From positions 68,269,741 through 68,333,740 of the forward strand of contig CM055096.1 of NCBI GenBank assembly GCA_029204225.1: a stretch of DNA of 64,000 nucleotides. Reading direction: 5' to 3'. The DNA comes from Diphasiastrum complanatum. Its lineage: Eukaryota; Streptophyta; Lycopodiopsida; Lycopodiales; Lycopodiaceae. The notes beneath the pieces were generated by a model. It was not told where the DNA came from. It saw only the letters and a list, made by a program, of their open reading frames with translations, and made no database searches. The translations under genes were made by a program, and so were the position numbers. Shown piece by piece: positions 25,251 to 38,196 of this stretch. Numbering within the stretch: position 1 is the stretch's first letter; every line of letters begins with the position of its first letter.

Positions 25251-26143
25251 TATAAAATTTGGAGGACCCATGATCTTGGGTAGGATATAATTGAAACTCA
25301 ACAGACCAAGTGTTAGAAACCGTTCAGTTCTAATAGGATCCAAGCCCCTATGGGATGCTACTAAGGCTCAAATGGATTCTAGAGGTTTCATTTAGATCCA
25401 TCCCATAAATTAAAACCACTCTTATGCTCACAATAGGGCTTTTAGTTAATTCTCTTGAAAAGATGCCCACCCGAAAACAAAGTGAAACTCATACTTTTAG
25501 AACTTTTTCATGATCAAGATGGTGATCTATGGCAGTTCTAGGCATCTCGATGTCTAAATTCAGGACAGGTTTAGATCCCTATTCATTTGTTGTGACAAGG
25601 CCAACTATAATATTGTGATATATGCGCCTATGTGCATCAGTCATGACTAGCCTCTTCAATACTCTAAAACTCATGAAAATTGGGATCTGCATAGTTTGCT
25701 TCTAAATCTAATTTTGTATGGTCAAATAAAATATTTGTTTGAGGAGTTCAAGGTGTATTTGATCAGCCCTATTTTTGTCTTTGCTTTTGATATTTGTACG
25801 TAGACATTTCTTACAGTCAAAATGCCTTCACGTCCAAACTTCTTAAAGATTCCTTTTGCATTAAGGTCAGTTGTTATCATCTCACCATATCTCTGTGGGT
25901 TGATATCTTACAATTGCTATAGTCTTTATCCAATCTCAGTTGCATGATTACCTCACTTTCATTCACAGTTGTGGCGTTGTGCCTCAAAGAAAAGAGCATC
26001 AAGTGTCTGTTGCATGATTCTTCCCAGTCTCAGATGCTCTGCCAGGCAGCCTAACCTCTGAGCCTGAGAAGAACGTAAACTGGCCTTTCCTACAATTATG
26101 TTCTGAACATGGGATCACGATGGCTAGTTTTGCAGGTGTTCAT
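25251..26143. other. no gene recognised
   Basis: Moderately AT-rich sequence with only short spurious frames. I see no domain, RNA gene or clear repeat. Confidence 0.5.
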
Positions 26144-26988
26144 TGTAGTATATTCACCCTGCCTGTCAGAGGATGACTTGAAGACTTCGAACACTTTGTT
26201 GTTTATAAATAAGCACTTGCCAATGGAACAATTAACTCTATTATGAGGCAAGCCATGGTGAACAAAGTCAAATTTGCAATGCAGCACAGTTGCTCAGTTT
26301 TCAAGACTCTAAGGCTATAACCGAATTTGAGGAGGCTAATCTACTTGCAAAAACAGAAACTACTCTAAATATGATTGAAAAGCATAGTCAAGAAACAAGA
26401 AACCAAACTAAATAGCATTTTAGAAGTCCAAGAATCAATCTTTTGATTCTTGGACATCCCAAGAACATCAAGAACTAGAATGTTAGAGGATATGCAAGAT
26501 TTATGCCACATTTCTAGCCTATTTAGTTTACTTGAATGCTGACTCCTACATTAATTCACAACAAGAAATGAAAACTAATCCACAACTAGGAAAACAAGAA
26601 TACTAATCCACTCTAAATCCACAACCACACACAATATGAATGGAAGGGCATGATCATAGGGGCATCACTCAAGAAAACCATCATGATCATGGAGCTTAAT
26701 GGATGCATAGGTGGCTCACTCTACTTTCTTTAAGAGGGGTCTACTTGTATTTATTACATTTGCCTAAAAATACTAGTTCCTACATGGTCATTCCATCTTC
26801 CGGGATTCACCATGAGGCTTACATAGTTCTTGCTTGCCATTCCTAACTAGCATTTCTTGGCTCTCATACTCAGCTCTCAGTCTTCATTCGTCTCGTCTCC
26901 TCAGAGACCTCCTCGGTCTAAGGTGAGAGGTGCTCTTGAGTTGCTTTGTCCGAGTATCTTGGGGATTCGTCAGAATCAGCCAACATCA
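26144..26988 (-). repeat. Ty3/gypsy LTR (3' LTR)
   Basis: Direct repeat of 30817-31830. Blocks such as TTGGACATCCCAAGAACATC and CTCAGAGACCTCCTCGGTCT are shared in the same order. About 170 bp present in the right copy is missing here. Orientation is inferred from the gag strand and from the purine tract at 26989-27000. Confidence 0.8.
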
Positions 26989-27000
26989 TCCCACCCCTAA
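26989..27000 (-). other. polypurine tract of gypsy element
   Basis: On the minus strand TTAGGGGTGGGA lies directly before TGATGTTGGCTG, the LTR start. Confidence 0.6.
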
Positions 27001-28971
27001 TGTGTTGCAGGACCCACTGCAACTCCTATTGGACGATGTCGCTCCGCTTTCGCATTGGCGTCTTCGATCGGCACTTGGAAAAGTGTAGATCCTCGTTTGC
27101 TTACATAAAACCAAATGTTTATTGTTGTCAGTCTTTATCAAAAACTGTTTTCACAGATTGTCGCAATTTAACCAGAATGTCTTATTGCTGCAATTGATTG
27201 ACATTCTCAAAATTTGGAGAGCTCTTGGCAGCTTCACAACTTGCATGCTCGAGTGCTTTCCTCGTGTCTCTTTCTTTCGTTGCATCTGCCATGGATGATT
27301 TCACTTCTAGTTTCTAGGCAGACTCTAACTTCTAGGAGGTCTGTATCCTCCATTTTCTTTTGGGCATTTCCGCAATTGTTTTCTCAGTTGAAGTTCTAGT
27401 CTTGTCGATGCTCTTTCTTGATAGGTAGCACAAATCTTGGTTATCAGTCTTCAAGGGAATGGGCTCATTCACACATTGGTGGTAGAAACAGATTGGACGA
27501 ATGGTTGGTGACGGCAAGGAAACATGATGAAGGCCTGGTGGAAGGGTGAAGGAACTGATAGTTCTACAGTTGCAGCCTTGGACCTTTGCAATGCCAATCT
27601 TTGACCACCGCTTGCTAGGTGAGGGACTCACTTTATTTTGCAGGTTCACGATTGTGTTATCTTTTTTTTTTCTGTAGCTCTTTCTTTTGATCTATTACTT
27701 TTGGATCTCTTTGGGCTTCATAGGAGGGAATCAACTATCATTGCTCCAGAGAGTCTCTTTTGATCAAGATTGATCTGACTCAACTGTTGCTTAAGTTTTG
27801 TCCATTCCTCCTCAGTTTCTTTGCTTAATTTCTTATGTCTTCTAGCTGCTTCGCCTGCTTCTTAGATCTTTGTTTGGTTGATCATCCATTGTAGGTGGCT
27901 GTTAGTCTCCACAAGACATTTGCAATGATCTGTCAGCTGCTGTAATAAGTCTATAAAAAAATGGAGATTTTTCAAAAGAAAAGTGAAATGATGATAAACA
28001 AACAGATGGAAGGTAGGGTGGAGGTGGTGACATCGATAGATGGTGTGAACGACATGAATAAGAATGGGCGCAGAAGTATGGCAAGAGGCCAGTTGAAAGG
28101 GACTAATTTTTCAATGCCTGTGTTTCTCTTTTCTGAAGGATCTTCGTCATGACTGGAAGACTTCTTCTGATCGAGTCGCTTTGGGTTGCCCATCTGACTT
28201 CTTAGCCTTGTCGTTGTCGACTTTGGGTTTGTGACCTTGGCTGTTGATTTTGTTGGTGTTGTTGCTGGCAACGTGACTGCTTCAGTGGATCCAAGCAGAT
28301 CCACTCTTCCCCCCCCCCCCCCCTCTCCCCCAAAATTTGTTGGTGGGGATGTGGTTACTAGTAACTGTTCATGCTCAAGATTGGATCGGTGTGTTTAACA
28401 CGTAGTTGAAACACGTTGAACATGTGACTGGACTAAAGATTGAACAAATTTTAACTAAATTTGTTTTGATCTTGCTGAAGTTGACTTGAAGAGTAATATG
28501 ACAATGAGATGCAGGAATCAACTCTAACTTGGCATGAATTTCTCATATTTCTCAAAAAATCTAAACTGCTATACAAGGGGATCTGAAGATGGATAGATGA
28601 ATGAAGATGTGTTCTAGAGATGCTTTGTCGTGCAGTAGTTATTCCTCATGCAAAAATCAATCACACAAAATAGGTGAAGAGATACAAGGATATAAACAAA
28701 CATTACAGAGAGTGAGAATTGTATGGCACGTGTCTAACAAAACTTGCATTCATCAACATTGATAATTTACCTTGACAATTGCAATATTATATTTGTTTGT
28801 AGAATAATGAGACTTACTCTAACATGCCCTTGTCAAAACAAGACAGGGTTGGTAACACTAAAATCTACCATCATTGATAGCAAATGTTGTAAGATAGAAC
28901 TGGAGATGCAGGTATGGTTGAGGTACTATGTCCTGAGGACCTCTCTGAACAAGAGATTCAGAACCAAATCT
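27001..28971 (-). other. gypsy internal region, no pol recognised
   Basis: Between the 3' LTR and gag I find no protease, RT, RNase H or integrase. Open frames at 27332-27649 and 27972-28304 (minus) are Ser/Thr/Pro-rich and unrecognised. A run of about 14 C at 28310-28323 interrupts the region. The element therefore looks non-autonomous. Confidence 0.5.
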
Positions 28972-29399
28972 CTATCTGGATTTTTGAATCCTAGATTTAT
29001 TGTGTATTGGCACATACATCTGTTCAGAGGATTGTTCTTGTACTTGACTTTTGAGGCATTTGAAACGCTCGATATAGTCTCGTACGTGTTCATCTTTTGT
29101 CATTTTGATGTTACTCAATTTGACAAAGGGGCTCTCGACCAAGCAAAAGGGCTTAAAACGCTTGATAAAGGACTTTTTAAAAATTGACCAGTATGTCTTA
29201 GCTTCACGATCAAGGTTGAAAAACCAATCATGTACCTTAGCGATCATGGTCATTGAAAACAATTGGACCATAGCAGTTGGAGATGTTTTGCCATACACAT
29301 CACATGCATTATCAAAGATTTGCAAAAATCTTTGAGGGTCTGAAGTACCGTCAAACTTTGGTAGATCTAGCTTGGGTGTACGTCTCTCAAGATGAGCTT
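28972..29399 (-). pseudogene. Ty3/gypsy gag (Retrotrans_gag type)
   Basis: Reads PKLDLPKFDGTSDPQRFLQIF, then MVQLFSMTMIAKVHDWFFNL and SIFKKSFIKRFKP, matching the gypsy capsid pattern of W..L and F...F..RF. HVRDYIERFKCLKSQV continues it. The frame stops near 28972 with no zinc knuckle visible. Upstream to 29897 the strand is T-rich and low-complexity. This identifies the surrounding LTR pair as Ty3/gypsy. Confidence 0.75.
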
Positions 29400-29659
29400 C
29401 GTGAGTGGCAGAAGCACCATTAAGGTTGGTTCTGACCTGGGAGGGTTCAGCACCATAAAAATGTGGTCATGCACGTGAAGACTCGGCTCTATCAAGTTCT
29501 TGTCTCTCGAATGGGTTTGTTGATGGCTCATGTATTTGGGCCTGCATTCGGTAGAACCTATGACGTTTGATTTGTTCAACTACAAGGGACCTGATCTCAT
29601 ATGGATAATCTTCTTGTATTTCAGGATTTGTATGTTTGTCCATTGGGTACTGTTGTGTC

Positions 29660-29860
29660 TTTTTTGTGCTGGTTTTTGGATTTTTTTTGATATTTTTTTA
29701 TTTTTTAGGATTTTTTGTGTTTTTGGATTTTTCTGCGTTTTTCCAAGAAGTCGAGGAGGAACGCAGTATGAAAAGAGTTTTCTATTGGTATGGGTGTTAT
29801 TTTTTGAGTTTTTTTTTTTTTGGTGTTCATGCCCTTTTTTTTTTTTTGTTTGAGTCTCGA
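29660..29860. repeat. T-rich low-complexity tract
   Basis: Long T runs broken by G and A. No coding value; the frames here are artefacts of composition. Confidence 0.8.
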
Positions 29861-30013
29861 ACGTGTTGGGAAGATGGTGGTTCGATCGAAATGGCAATCA
29901 GAGGTGTTGATAAGAAGTTATGTGCTCTGGTGTGGATTTGGTTCGGTCGAGATGGGAGATAATTGCGCTGGTTGAGAATTGACCTGATTACTTCGATTGA
30001 GTTCTGATCAAAT

Positions 30014-30367
30014 CCCTTCGGTTGAGATTTGATCGAAAACCCGTCGATCGAGATTTAATCAAAACCTATCGGTCGAAATTCCAGAGAAACCCATCGGTCG
30101 AGATTTCAGAGAAAACCCATCGGTCGAGATTTTAGAGAAACCCGTCGGTCCAGATTTCAGAGAAACCCGTCGGTCAAGATCTCAGAGAAAACCCGTCAGT
30201 TGAGATTTCAGAGAAATCTCGTCGGTCGAGATTTCAGAGAAACCCGTCGGTCAAGATTTCAGAGAAAACCCATCGGTCGAGATTTGATCAAAACTTGTCG
30301 GTTGAGATTTGACGCAGGCCGTCGGTTGAGATTTGACAAATTGCTCGGGTTGAGATTTCACTAAGAT
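30014..30367. repeat. minisatellite, ~14 units of 24-26 bp
   Basis: The unit is close to CCCGTCGGTCGAGATTTCAG + AGAAA. The middle units differ at only a few positions; the outer ones replace TCAGAG by GATCAA or GAC. Looser copies of CGGTCGAGAT extend left to about 29942. It lies in the leader of the gypsy element. Confidence 0.9.
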
Positions 30368-30816
30368 GGGCTCCGGCTCCGGTTGAGATTTAAACATGAG
30401 AGAACGGAAGGAGCATGAAGCTTGTGTTGAAGTAAATCTAGCTTTGTTAGTGCGTTTGCTAACAAGGAGGAAGCCAACAGATTTGGGAGTGTATCAGTCA
30501 GTGGATATGGACAAGGATGTAGCCATATATGTGGCTCTGTCCAGTTTGTAGAAACTCAGATGTGTCGAGAGATTGTGAGTTTGTTTGCAGGGATCTGAAC
30601 GGGGACAATGTTGCAGTTCTTATGGATTTAGAATGTATTGGAGTTCAAGTGATAACGGTGTCAAATGTTTACAGATCTCCTGCTTCAGAGGATCTGTTGG
30701 TTTATGATTCTTTTGCTTACTTCTTCTTCTACCTGTCAACAGAGGCAGTGGCTCTTGCTTAAGTTATTCATTCTTGTTTAAAGTCCAAAATCAAACTGAA
30801 GGGAACAGATCAACGT
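30368..30816 (-). other. gypsy leader, no gene recognised
   Basis: Between the minisatellite and the right LTR. No tRNA-iMet primer site is seen next to the LTR; the primer type is not clear. The + frame 30529-30762 is unrecognised. Confidence 0.4.
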
Positions 30817-31830
30817 TGTAGTATTGTGTCCTGCCTGTCAGAGGACAACTCAGGGTCATTCTCTCTTGAAAACACTTACATTCAAATAGAGATGCAAGCC
30901 ATGAACATTCATTTACAGATCAGCATGCAGCCCAAATGAACATTCAATAGATTCTATAGCTATCTATTCTGAAAACGAACTGAATCAGATCCTACAATAT
31001 ACTAACACTGAGCTACACTTGCATTAATTGACAAAACAAGAAACAAGAACTAACCTACAACATTTTTGAGGTCCAAGATTCAAGAAAACAACCAGTCTTT
31101 TGACTCTTGGACATCCCAAGAACATCAAGAACCAGAATGTTGGAGGATATGCAAGATTTACACCACATTTCTAGCCTATTTAGTTTACTTGAATGTTGGC
31201 TCCTACATTAATCCACAAACTGGCTCCTACATTAATCCACAAACAAGAAAAGAAGACTAATTCACTCTAGGAAAGCAGCAAATCTAATTCACTCTACAAT
31301 CCACAACCACATACAAAGAAGGAAAGAGCAAGATCATGAATGCATCACTCAAGAAACAAGCATGATCAAGGAGCTCAATGGATGCACCAAACTCGTGAAG
31401 GCTCTTCTCATTTCAGCATGGAGTTGATACAATACACAAAAAGCTACTCTTCACAAAGAGGAAGTCTCTTAAATAAGCAAGAGAGCTCCTTAGGTGGCAT
31501 CCTAGTGGAATTTCCACATTTAACAAATTACAAGTGGAATAATGCTCTCCACTAGAGGTCACCATCAAAAGGTGGATCACTCTACTTTCTTTAAGAGAGG
31601 TCTACTTGCATTTATTACATTTTCCTAGAAATATTAGTCCCTACATGGTCATTCCATCTTCCGAGATTCACCATGAGGCTTACATACTTCTTGCTTGCCA
31701 TTCCTAACTAGCATTTCTCAACTCTCAGTCTTTGTTCGTCTCCTCTCCTCAGAGACCTCCTCGGTCTAAGGTGAGAGGTGCTCTTGAGTTGCTCTGTCCA
31801 ACTATCTTGGGGATGCATCAGCCAACAGTG
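30817..31830 (-). repeat. Ty3/gypsy LTR (5' LTR)
   Basis: The longer copy of the LTR pair, about 1.0 kb, starting TGTAGTATT and ending GCCAACAGTG on the + strand. I could not identify a target duplication outside the pair. Confidence 0.8.
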
Positions 31831-31884
31831 TCTCTTCTTGGCTTCATGAACAAGTTGATTCAATCGTTGCCATTTAATAAACGA

Positions 31885-33173
31885 TGAAGACATTTATGAA
31901 TCCAACAACACTTCTAGGATACTCATGCTAAGGAATCAAGTGCTCCAAAGCATGAAGGGAAGTGTAGAGAGTGCACAAGAATATATGCTAAGGATAAAAT
32001 CTTTAAACAAAGAATTGGCTTCAATAGCAGATAAAATCCATGATAATGAATTAGTACAAGTCATATTGAATGGACTTAGTGATGAGTTCACCAATCTTGT
32101 TCAATCATTTGCCAACTTCCAACAATTGACAAGCTACATAATGTACTTGTGGCCGAGGAGAGTAGGATGTTACATCTCAAGGAAAGGATGGGGTCCATGT
32201 CACTACAAGGTGGTGATGAGAAGGCAAACTTAACATCCAAAGGCAAGAAAAAGTTCCAACCATTCAAGAAGCACCAAGGAAGGAGGCCGAGGGCAAAGAT
32301 GGTGGATGTACCTCCAAAGGGAAGTACAAGAACAAAGCAAAGCTAAAGTGTTTTTTTTTGTGGAAAGAAATGACGCTTTTCTTTCAAATGCTTTAAAAAG
32401 AAGAATGCTCAAGGGAATGAAGATCATGGGAATCTTGCACATGAGGAGGAGGAAGAGGATGGTTTCAACATATCCTTGATGGTAGCATCAAATCCAACTA
32501 CAAGCAAAGACATATGGTGGATTGATAGTGGGGCTAGTTCCCACATGTCATTCAACAAGGACTTTTTCTCTACTTTACTTTCTTGTAATGATTCTAAGAA
32601 ATCTATATACACTACTAGTGATCAAGAATGTAAAGTAGATGGTATTGGATCTATTCCACTGTGCTAAGGATCATCTAAGAGAATAGATCTAGATAATGTC
32701 TTGTATGTTCCATCTATTACTAAAACTTTGCTGAGTGTTGGACAATTGATGGATAATGGACTAGATGTACATTTCAAGAATGGAGTTTGTTCCATCTTGA
32801 AAAATGATAAGGGTATAGATAGTGGCATTAAGCAAGGAAGACTTTTTAAATTGGATGCTAATGTGGCCATTGAAAGTGTGAACATGGTTAGGGAGGAGAT
32901 GACACAAGTGGAGTTATGGCATAAAAGATTAGGCCATCCTAATCTTCAAGCAATGGAATCCATGGTCTCCAAGGAGCTTGCTCTCGGCTTCCCCAAATCA
33001 TTCTCAAGATGTGGCAAGATATGTGAGGCTTGTGGCCTTTCAAAGTCTCATAAGAAATCCTAAAAGAGATCCTTGACAAGATCTGCCTCTCCTTTAGATC
33101 TTATACATTTTGATTCCTTTTCACATAAAAGTAATGGAGATGCTTTAATGTATGTGACTGTCATAGATGATTG
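31885..33173 (+). pseudogene. copia gag-protease-pre-integrase fragment
   Basis: Enters gag at YESNNTSRILMLRNQVLQSM and continues KELASIADKIHDNELVQVILNGL. A stop follows in the zinc knuckle region (32343), where CFFCGKK survives but its end is shifted. The protease WWIDSGASSHMS and flap follow, with a stop at 32665. LYVPSITKTLLSVGQL, LWHKRLGHPNLQAM and CEACGLSKSHKK complete the pre-integrase domain. Another stop precedes LIHFDSFS, the start of integrase. Cut at 33174 by an LTR-like sequence. Confidence 0.88.
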
Positions 33174-33724
33174 TGTTGGAATTCGATGCTCAGCCTCAAA
33201 TCCATTTATTAATGAGCATCTTGAAAACTTTACAAAACCCAAAAAATAGAAGGCTCGAGTTTTTCCCAAAAAATAAAAAAATCCAGTATCAGATTTTTCC
33301 GACCCAATGTAACTCTTGTCAAAAAAGAAATTTTTTGACCCTGGATCGGACTGGATCGAGGTGAAAATTATATGGGCATCTTCGACCCTGGATCGAGTCG
33401 GATCGGGTCTAAATTTTTTGACTCCAGAAAATTCAGCCCTCAGCATATTTTTCGAATTTGTGTAAATTTTTTGATCCTTTGTATAAAATCCGACCCTATG
33501 TAATTTTCAATACTGTCGGGCAGAAAATCTGACCCAATGACTTCGCCTTGGCAGTCCGTCTACTTTGTCATGCATTAATGACATCAAGTCAGTTGTAATT
33601 AATATAGAAGATAACATGCAATGCGAGTTAGTTGTAGATATTTTTATATCTAATCCTAGAATTTTTATCAGAAGATTATTCTTCTGATAATTGTAATCAA
33701 TCAATCAGATTAATTTGTATCAAC
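33174..33724 (+). repeat. LTR-like sequence inserted in integrase
   Basis: Starts TGTTGGAATTCG exactly where copia integrase similarity ends and may end at TGTATCAACA (33724). It carries repeated GACC(C)TGGATCG motifs. No standard primer site follows and no second copy is present, so the assignment is tentative. Confidence 0.4.
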
Positions 33725-33857
33725 ATTATCACGTTCAACAAGATGAAGTAATAACTTCAAGCCATTATACTCATCTATTTGTAATAATCAGAGTGTGATT
33801 TGTTCTATATTTGTTTTTGGCAATTGTGCATTTGTTTGATCCATCGTTTGAACTATT

Positions 33858-34492
33858 TTGCTGCTAACTGTTGTGTTTTCGATTCACTCATCTAACTCGC
33901 TCCCAGCTTCCGCACAACCCACTGATTTCCGACAGATTCTACTAGATCGTAATTTGACTCGTAAGGGCCTTGTTATCTGGGACCATATCATGAACTCGAT
34001 CTCCCGTCTTAAAGCTGACATGGGTCTCTCCTCTCGTGAAACTAACTTCGTCTTCTTTGTCTTAACTTCTGGTGACATTGGCCCCTTGAATACTTGTGTT
34101 TCTTTTGTCTGCAATGATATGGCTTTTCAAAGCCCTTGACAAGGTAGACAATATCTCCTACTCCTTTGTTTTCTTTGCCACCAAAGAACCTAATTTCACT
34201 TTCACGTGGTACAATGCGAAATGGAAAGTTTCCGACACCTCTCATCTCTAGAAGTCTAGATTTTGTCGTAACCTTAAAACTGGCAAGCTTAGCGTGTTTT
34301 CTATGAGGATCCTTCAGCTCTCTCGGCCTCTACGTATCAATTATAGAGGAGATGTGTCACATTTCTACTCTAAATATAAATTTTTTGATGAGGATGTGAT
34401 CCATTTCTCACATAAGTGTGTTAGTTTTCTAGAGTCATTCCCTACAATGGTAACATCATTGTTCTCTCATCTTATTTTGAAAATCTTTTAGT
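33858..34492 (+). pseudogene. unrecognised coding-like remnant
   Basis: Frames at 33858-34139, about 34130-34250 and 34294-34491 have more balanced base composition than the flanks and read as plausible protein (FRQILLDRNLTRKGLVIWDH, then YSFVFFATKEPNFTFTWYN, then SRPLRINYRGDVSHF) if two frame changes are allowed. I do not recognise the family. It follows the LTR-like sequence, so a gag of an unfamiliar element is possible. Confidence 0.3.
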
Positions 34493-36787
34493 AGAGAAAA
34501 TCTTGACTAAAAAAGGGCCCTATAAGGAATGCTCAATGCTACATTTTTCCTTTTTTTTACATTTATGGTCGTTTGTGCCCAAGTAGCCATATTGACTACG
34601 GGCAATTTCATATGACAATGGCATGCTTTTAAGACATGTGGACATATGTGGAAGAAAAACATAAAAGCATCTCTTAAAAGGACCCGTTTGGGAGTTCCTT
34701 TAGTGTACTCTTTTCCCCTCTCAATTCTCTAGGTCTCTCCTCCCTCCACTTCCTACATCGCTCTCATTCTTATTCGGTTAATGAGTCCTCCCTTAACATG
34801 ATGACCAAAAACAAGAGAAATGACATGGAGACCCATTTTTTTTTTAAATTCTTTTTAAAAAAAATACCCATATTTAAAATGCTTCAAATAAAGATATTGT
34901 AATGCTAAAAAAAATGTTGTATTTTGAAAGGAAATTAATTAAGCTACTAAAATTTTGTTAATAGATTTTGATTAATAACTGCAAATTAGCTTATATGAAA
35001 TAAAAATACTATTCAAAATAAAATCATTAGACACACAATTACTAGAATAACTAAAAACAACTTTTAGTTTATTTAAAACAAAAGTTTTCATTTTTTTTTT
35101 TTTGGGTTTTATAAGTTTTTAAAATTACAATTCTTGTATCATAAAAAATATTTTTTAAATTATGACAATTTTTAATCAGCATTTTTTAACTTTTAATATT
35201 TTTAAAATCTTTACTTATATTTCAAATACCTATGTGTGTTTATTAAATGATTACAAATGAAATTATTTTCAAAAAAATATTATAAAAACACGACAAAAAA
35301 TTAGAATTTAAAAAACTTGACAGTTCGTTACAATAAGTTTGCTAATGATTATTAATGTTAAAGTGTTTAGAATATTTGAAATTCTTAATTTCAAATCATT
35401 AAATTGCCAAGAGGAATGAAAAATAACAACTCTCCAAATAGGAGACGTTGTGACTTCGAGAAACCCTTGCATGAAACTATGGATTTTAGTGAATTTGAAA
35501 GGAGAATCATCATTTAATAATTTCTTCAACTGAAATCCATATGGTATATTGGCAATCTAGAGTGTGTAAGGTCTTTTCTTTAAGAATTTTGAAATTTCTC
35601 TACAATCGGCCTTCTCAACTGTGTAAAAGCATGGTTGACCATCGACATTTTTTGAGAGGTAGGTCTCTAAAGGATTCTCTTCTGCAATGGTCTCACCTCG
35701 TGCTAGTCTCTCCTTGTTCTTTTTTTCTGCCTTCGCTTTCAAAATATGTCTTTTGAATTGCTCTGGAAGGAGGATTGAAAAAGAAGAAACTATGCTTAGC
35801 ATAGGAGATAAAACATAAAGAGATAAAGAAGACTGTCTTAAAACTATCTTATTCATCTGTCGTGAATACTTTCTTTTTGGCACTCGAATAACAACTATCT
35901 TTGGTACAGTCTAGCACGATCATGGAATAAATCTGTATGTATACATATGAGATGACAGCCCCTGTTTGAAAAATTGAGTCTTTGATCTGTTTTCCTGATT
36001 GTCATTGACATAAGTTTCTAACGTGCCCTAAAACCATTCGTGTTCTTTAGCCATTAATTTGGACTTTAGTTGTTGAGGACTTCTGTCTAGAAACGAATAG
36101 TTTGCGAACGCGATTAATTAATTGTCTATACAGTCGTGAATACATCGAACATTTCTCGACTCTCTATTGACACCTTAATCAGCCAGAGTGTAGTACTGTT
36201 GTACTACTCTGATAACATCTCATCTGTAAAACGTGTTTCATTTGATTCGATAGAGGCCAGATTGTTGTTCTGAAAATTATCAATACCACACACCCAAATA
36301 TAAGTAATACTGGTTACTTTTTAATGTTTGTCGACAACCAGAATAACACTCGACACCACATGTCATAAATTGTACCAAAAACATAACTTTCTAACACTGT
36401 CCTATGTGGGAACGACACTATTTGCTACAAAATCTATATTAATCTTGTTGGTATAGTACGACACTTCTGATGCTCTTATTTTATACACACACTTGTTCTC
36501 TTGATCACTGAATATGCAAATGGTATTCAATATATATACACAATGTTACAGTGTGTAGATGAAGAAAGTACAAAGTGGATGTGTTGTCTATAGGAGATCG
36601 TGGATGATTGTTGTCGTTGTCAAATCCGTTAGCACAGTTGTATGGGTGGACCAATCACTCAAATTTGAAATCTACGTAGCGTAGCTCATTAAAATTGAAA
36701 AAATACTTTTTTTCTTTTTAATAAAACTCTAATTTGATGTTAGGGGTAGCCTCAAGCACGCCCGCAAGCATGACATATTGTCCATAG
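34493..36787. other. AT-rich region, no gene recognised
   Basis: Long A/T runs between 34840 and 35330. A minus frame at 35557-35883 (108 residues, with AKAEKKNKERLARGETIAEENP) looks protein-like but is unrecognised and has no partner exon that I can identify. Confidence 0.45.
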
Positions 36788-37248
36788 TGCAATATGCAAT
36801 TATCAAAAAAATAGTATAACTTTTTAACCATAGGTCCGATTGAGATGAAGATGGTGCCATTAGAAAGTGCTCTACGAGAGCTTTCCAACAACCTTTGACA
36901 TGACCTAGTTTCAAGTTATAGCTCAAAAGCACTTTCTCTCTCATCTAGTATGGCATAATACACAAGTTGAAGCCTGAAGACTTTTGAGACTGAGCAGCAT
37001 GACAATATCTCTTCAATGCACGGATAGAGTAGCATCTCACTAAGAGGGTGCTCTATCTTTCTACAAAAGCGATATTGGGTCTTCAAACAACTTTGACTAG
37101 CTATAACTTTTGAATGGTAGCATGAAACTAGGCGATTTAAGGTAATGTTGGAAAGGTCTTGTCGATCACTTTTTAATGGCACCAGTTTCATCTCAATCAG
37201 AGTTATGGTTTAAAGGTTATACTATTTTAATGAACTATAAACTATAAT
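36788..37248. repeat. imperfect inverted repeat (foldback/MITE-like)
   Basis: The left arm, about 36788-36930, and the right arm, about 37085-37248, are reverse complements over roughly 140 bp with mismatches. Shared blocks include ATAGTATAAC, GATTGAGATGAA and GGTGCCATTA. The spacer is about 150 bp. No transposase. Confidence 0.65.
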
Positions 37249-38196
37249 GCACATAGAATGGTTAATCATCAAAAATAGCATGGGGAGAAATCACAAAGCA
37301 TTGGGCATAAAATTAATTTATTTTGGCAATTTACATTAACTATTTTTGTCAATCTATATGGCAGTCCTTATAGGGACCTTTCTGGATTCATAATTTCTCT
37401 AATGATTGGTTATTTTTTTTATGACATCACTATTTTTTTTGTACTCATAGAGAGCTCACTTAAGCACTCCCTCTTCTCTCTTGTCTACTTTTGTGATTTT
37501 TTAACCTTTGTAATCCATTATGACAAATATAAAATCATTTAACCCCCACCTCCACACTGAAGTGGGACCCTACCTTCATGGGCTTGTTGTCAAAGTTATT
37601 TTTTCAAAAGCATCAGTGCCTCTTACTCATCAGTCTTTTTCTCACTCCATGTTGGTCCAATAACTTCTCTAATACTTTCATTAAATCATTTAGACATTTT
37701 TTGTGCAAATCAATGAAATAAAAATCTTTTTGAGTCTTCTATATTCATTATGCCCTAAAGATAAAAAAAGGACTAGAATCTTCAATTCGTTTCTCAAAAA
37801 ATAGCTCCTCTTTAGGTAGCGCAAGTTTTCTAAAGCCTTCTCTTTTTATTAACCTTGGAAGCTTCTCCTTCTTGACCTTATGCACTCTTTCACTTATTTT
37901 CTAAGACTTACTATGTTACATCCATGTCTTGGATTGAGGATTTGAGACAATCCTTGACGTTCATATTCGGCACTCTAGAGTTGAACATTATTGGTTATGT
38001 CTTGACATTCCAATCTAGGCTACAACTTGTAATTGAGAACCTTATGAGGGCCCAAGCACTCCAATTAGGACTTGTGTAGTGGTGCATGGTGTTTAGCAAT
38101 TCTATGCATGCAAAGGAGTATCAATAGTAACTATTAATTTGTTTAATAAAGGATTAGAATTTTGGAAGGATTATTCTTAGGCTCTAGGGGTCTATA
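37249..38196. other. no gene recognised
   Basis: AT-rich sequence without long frames, domains or clear repeats. Confidence 0.5.

Noticed and set aside
29580-29962. Open frames rich in Phe or Lys/Asn
   Set aside because: Caused by T-rich low-complexity DNA.
30014-30367. CRISPR array
   Set aside because: Units are contiguous without spacers and the genome is plant nuclear; it is a minisatellite.
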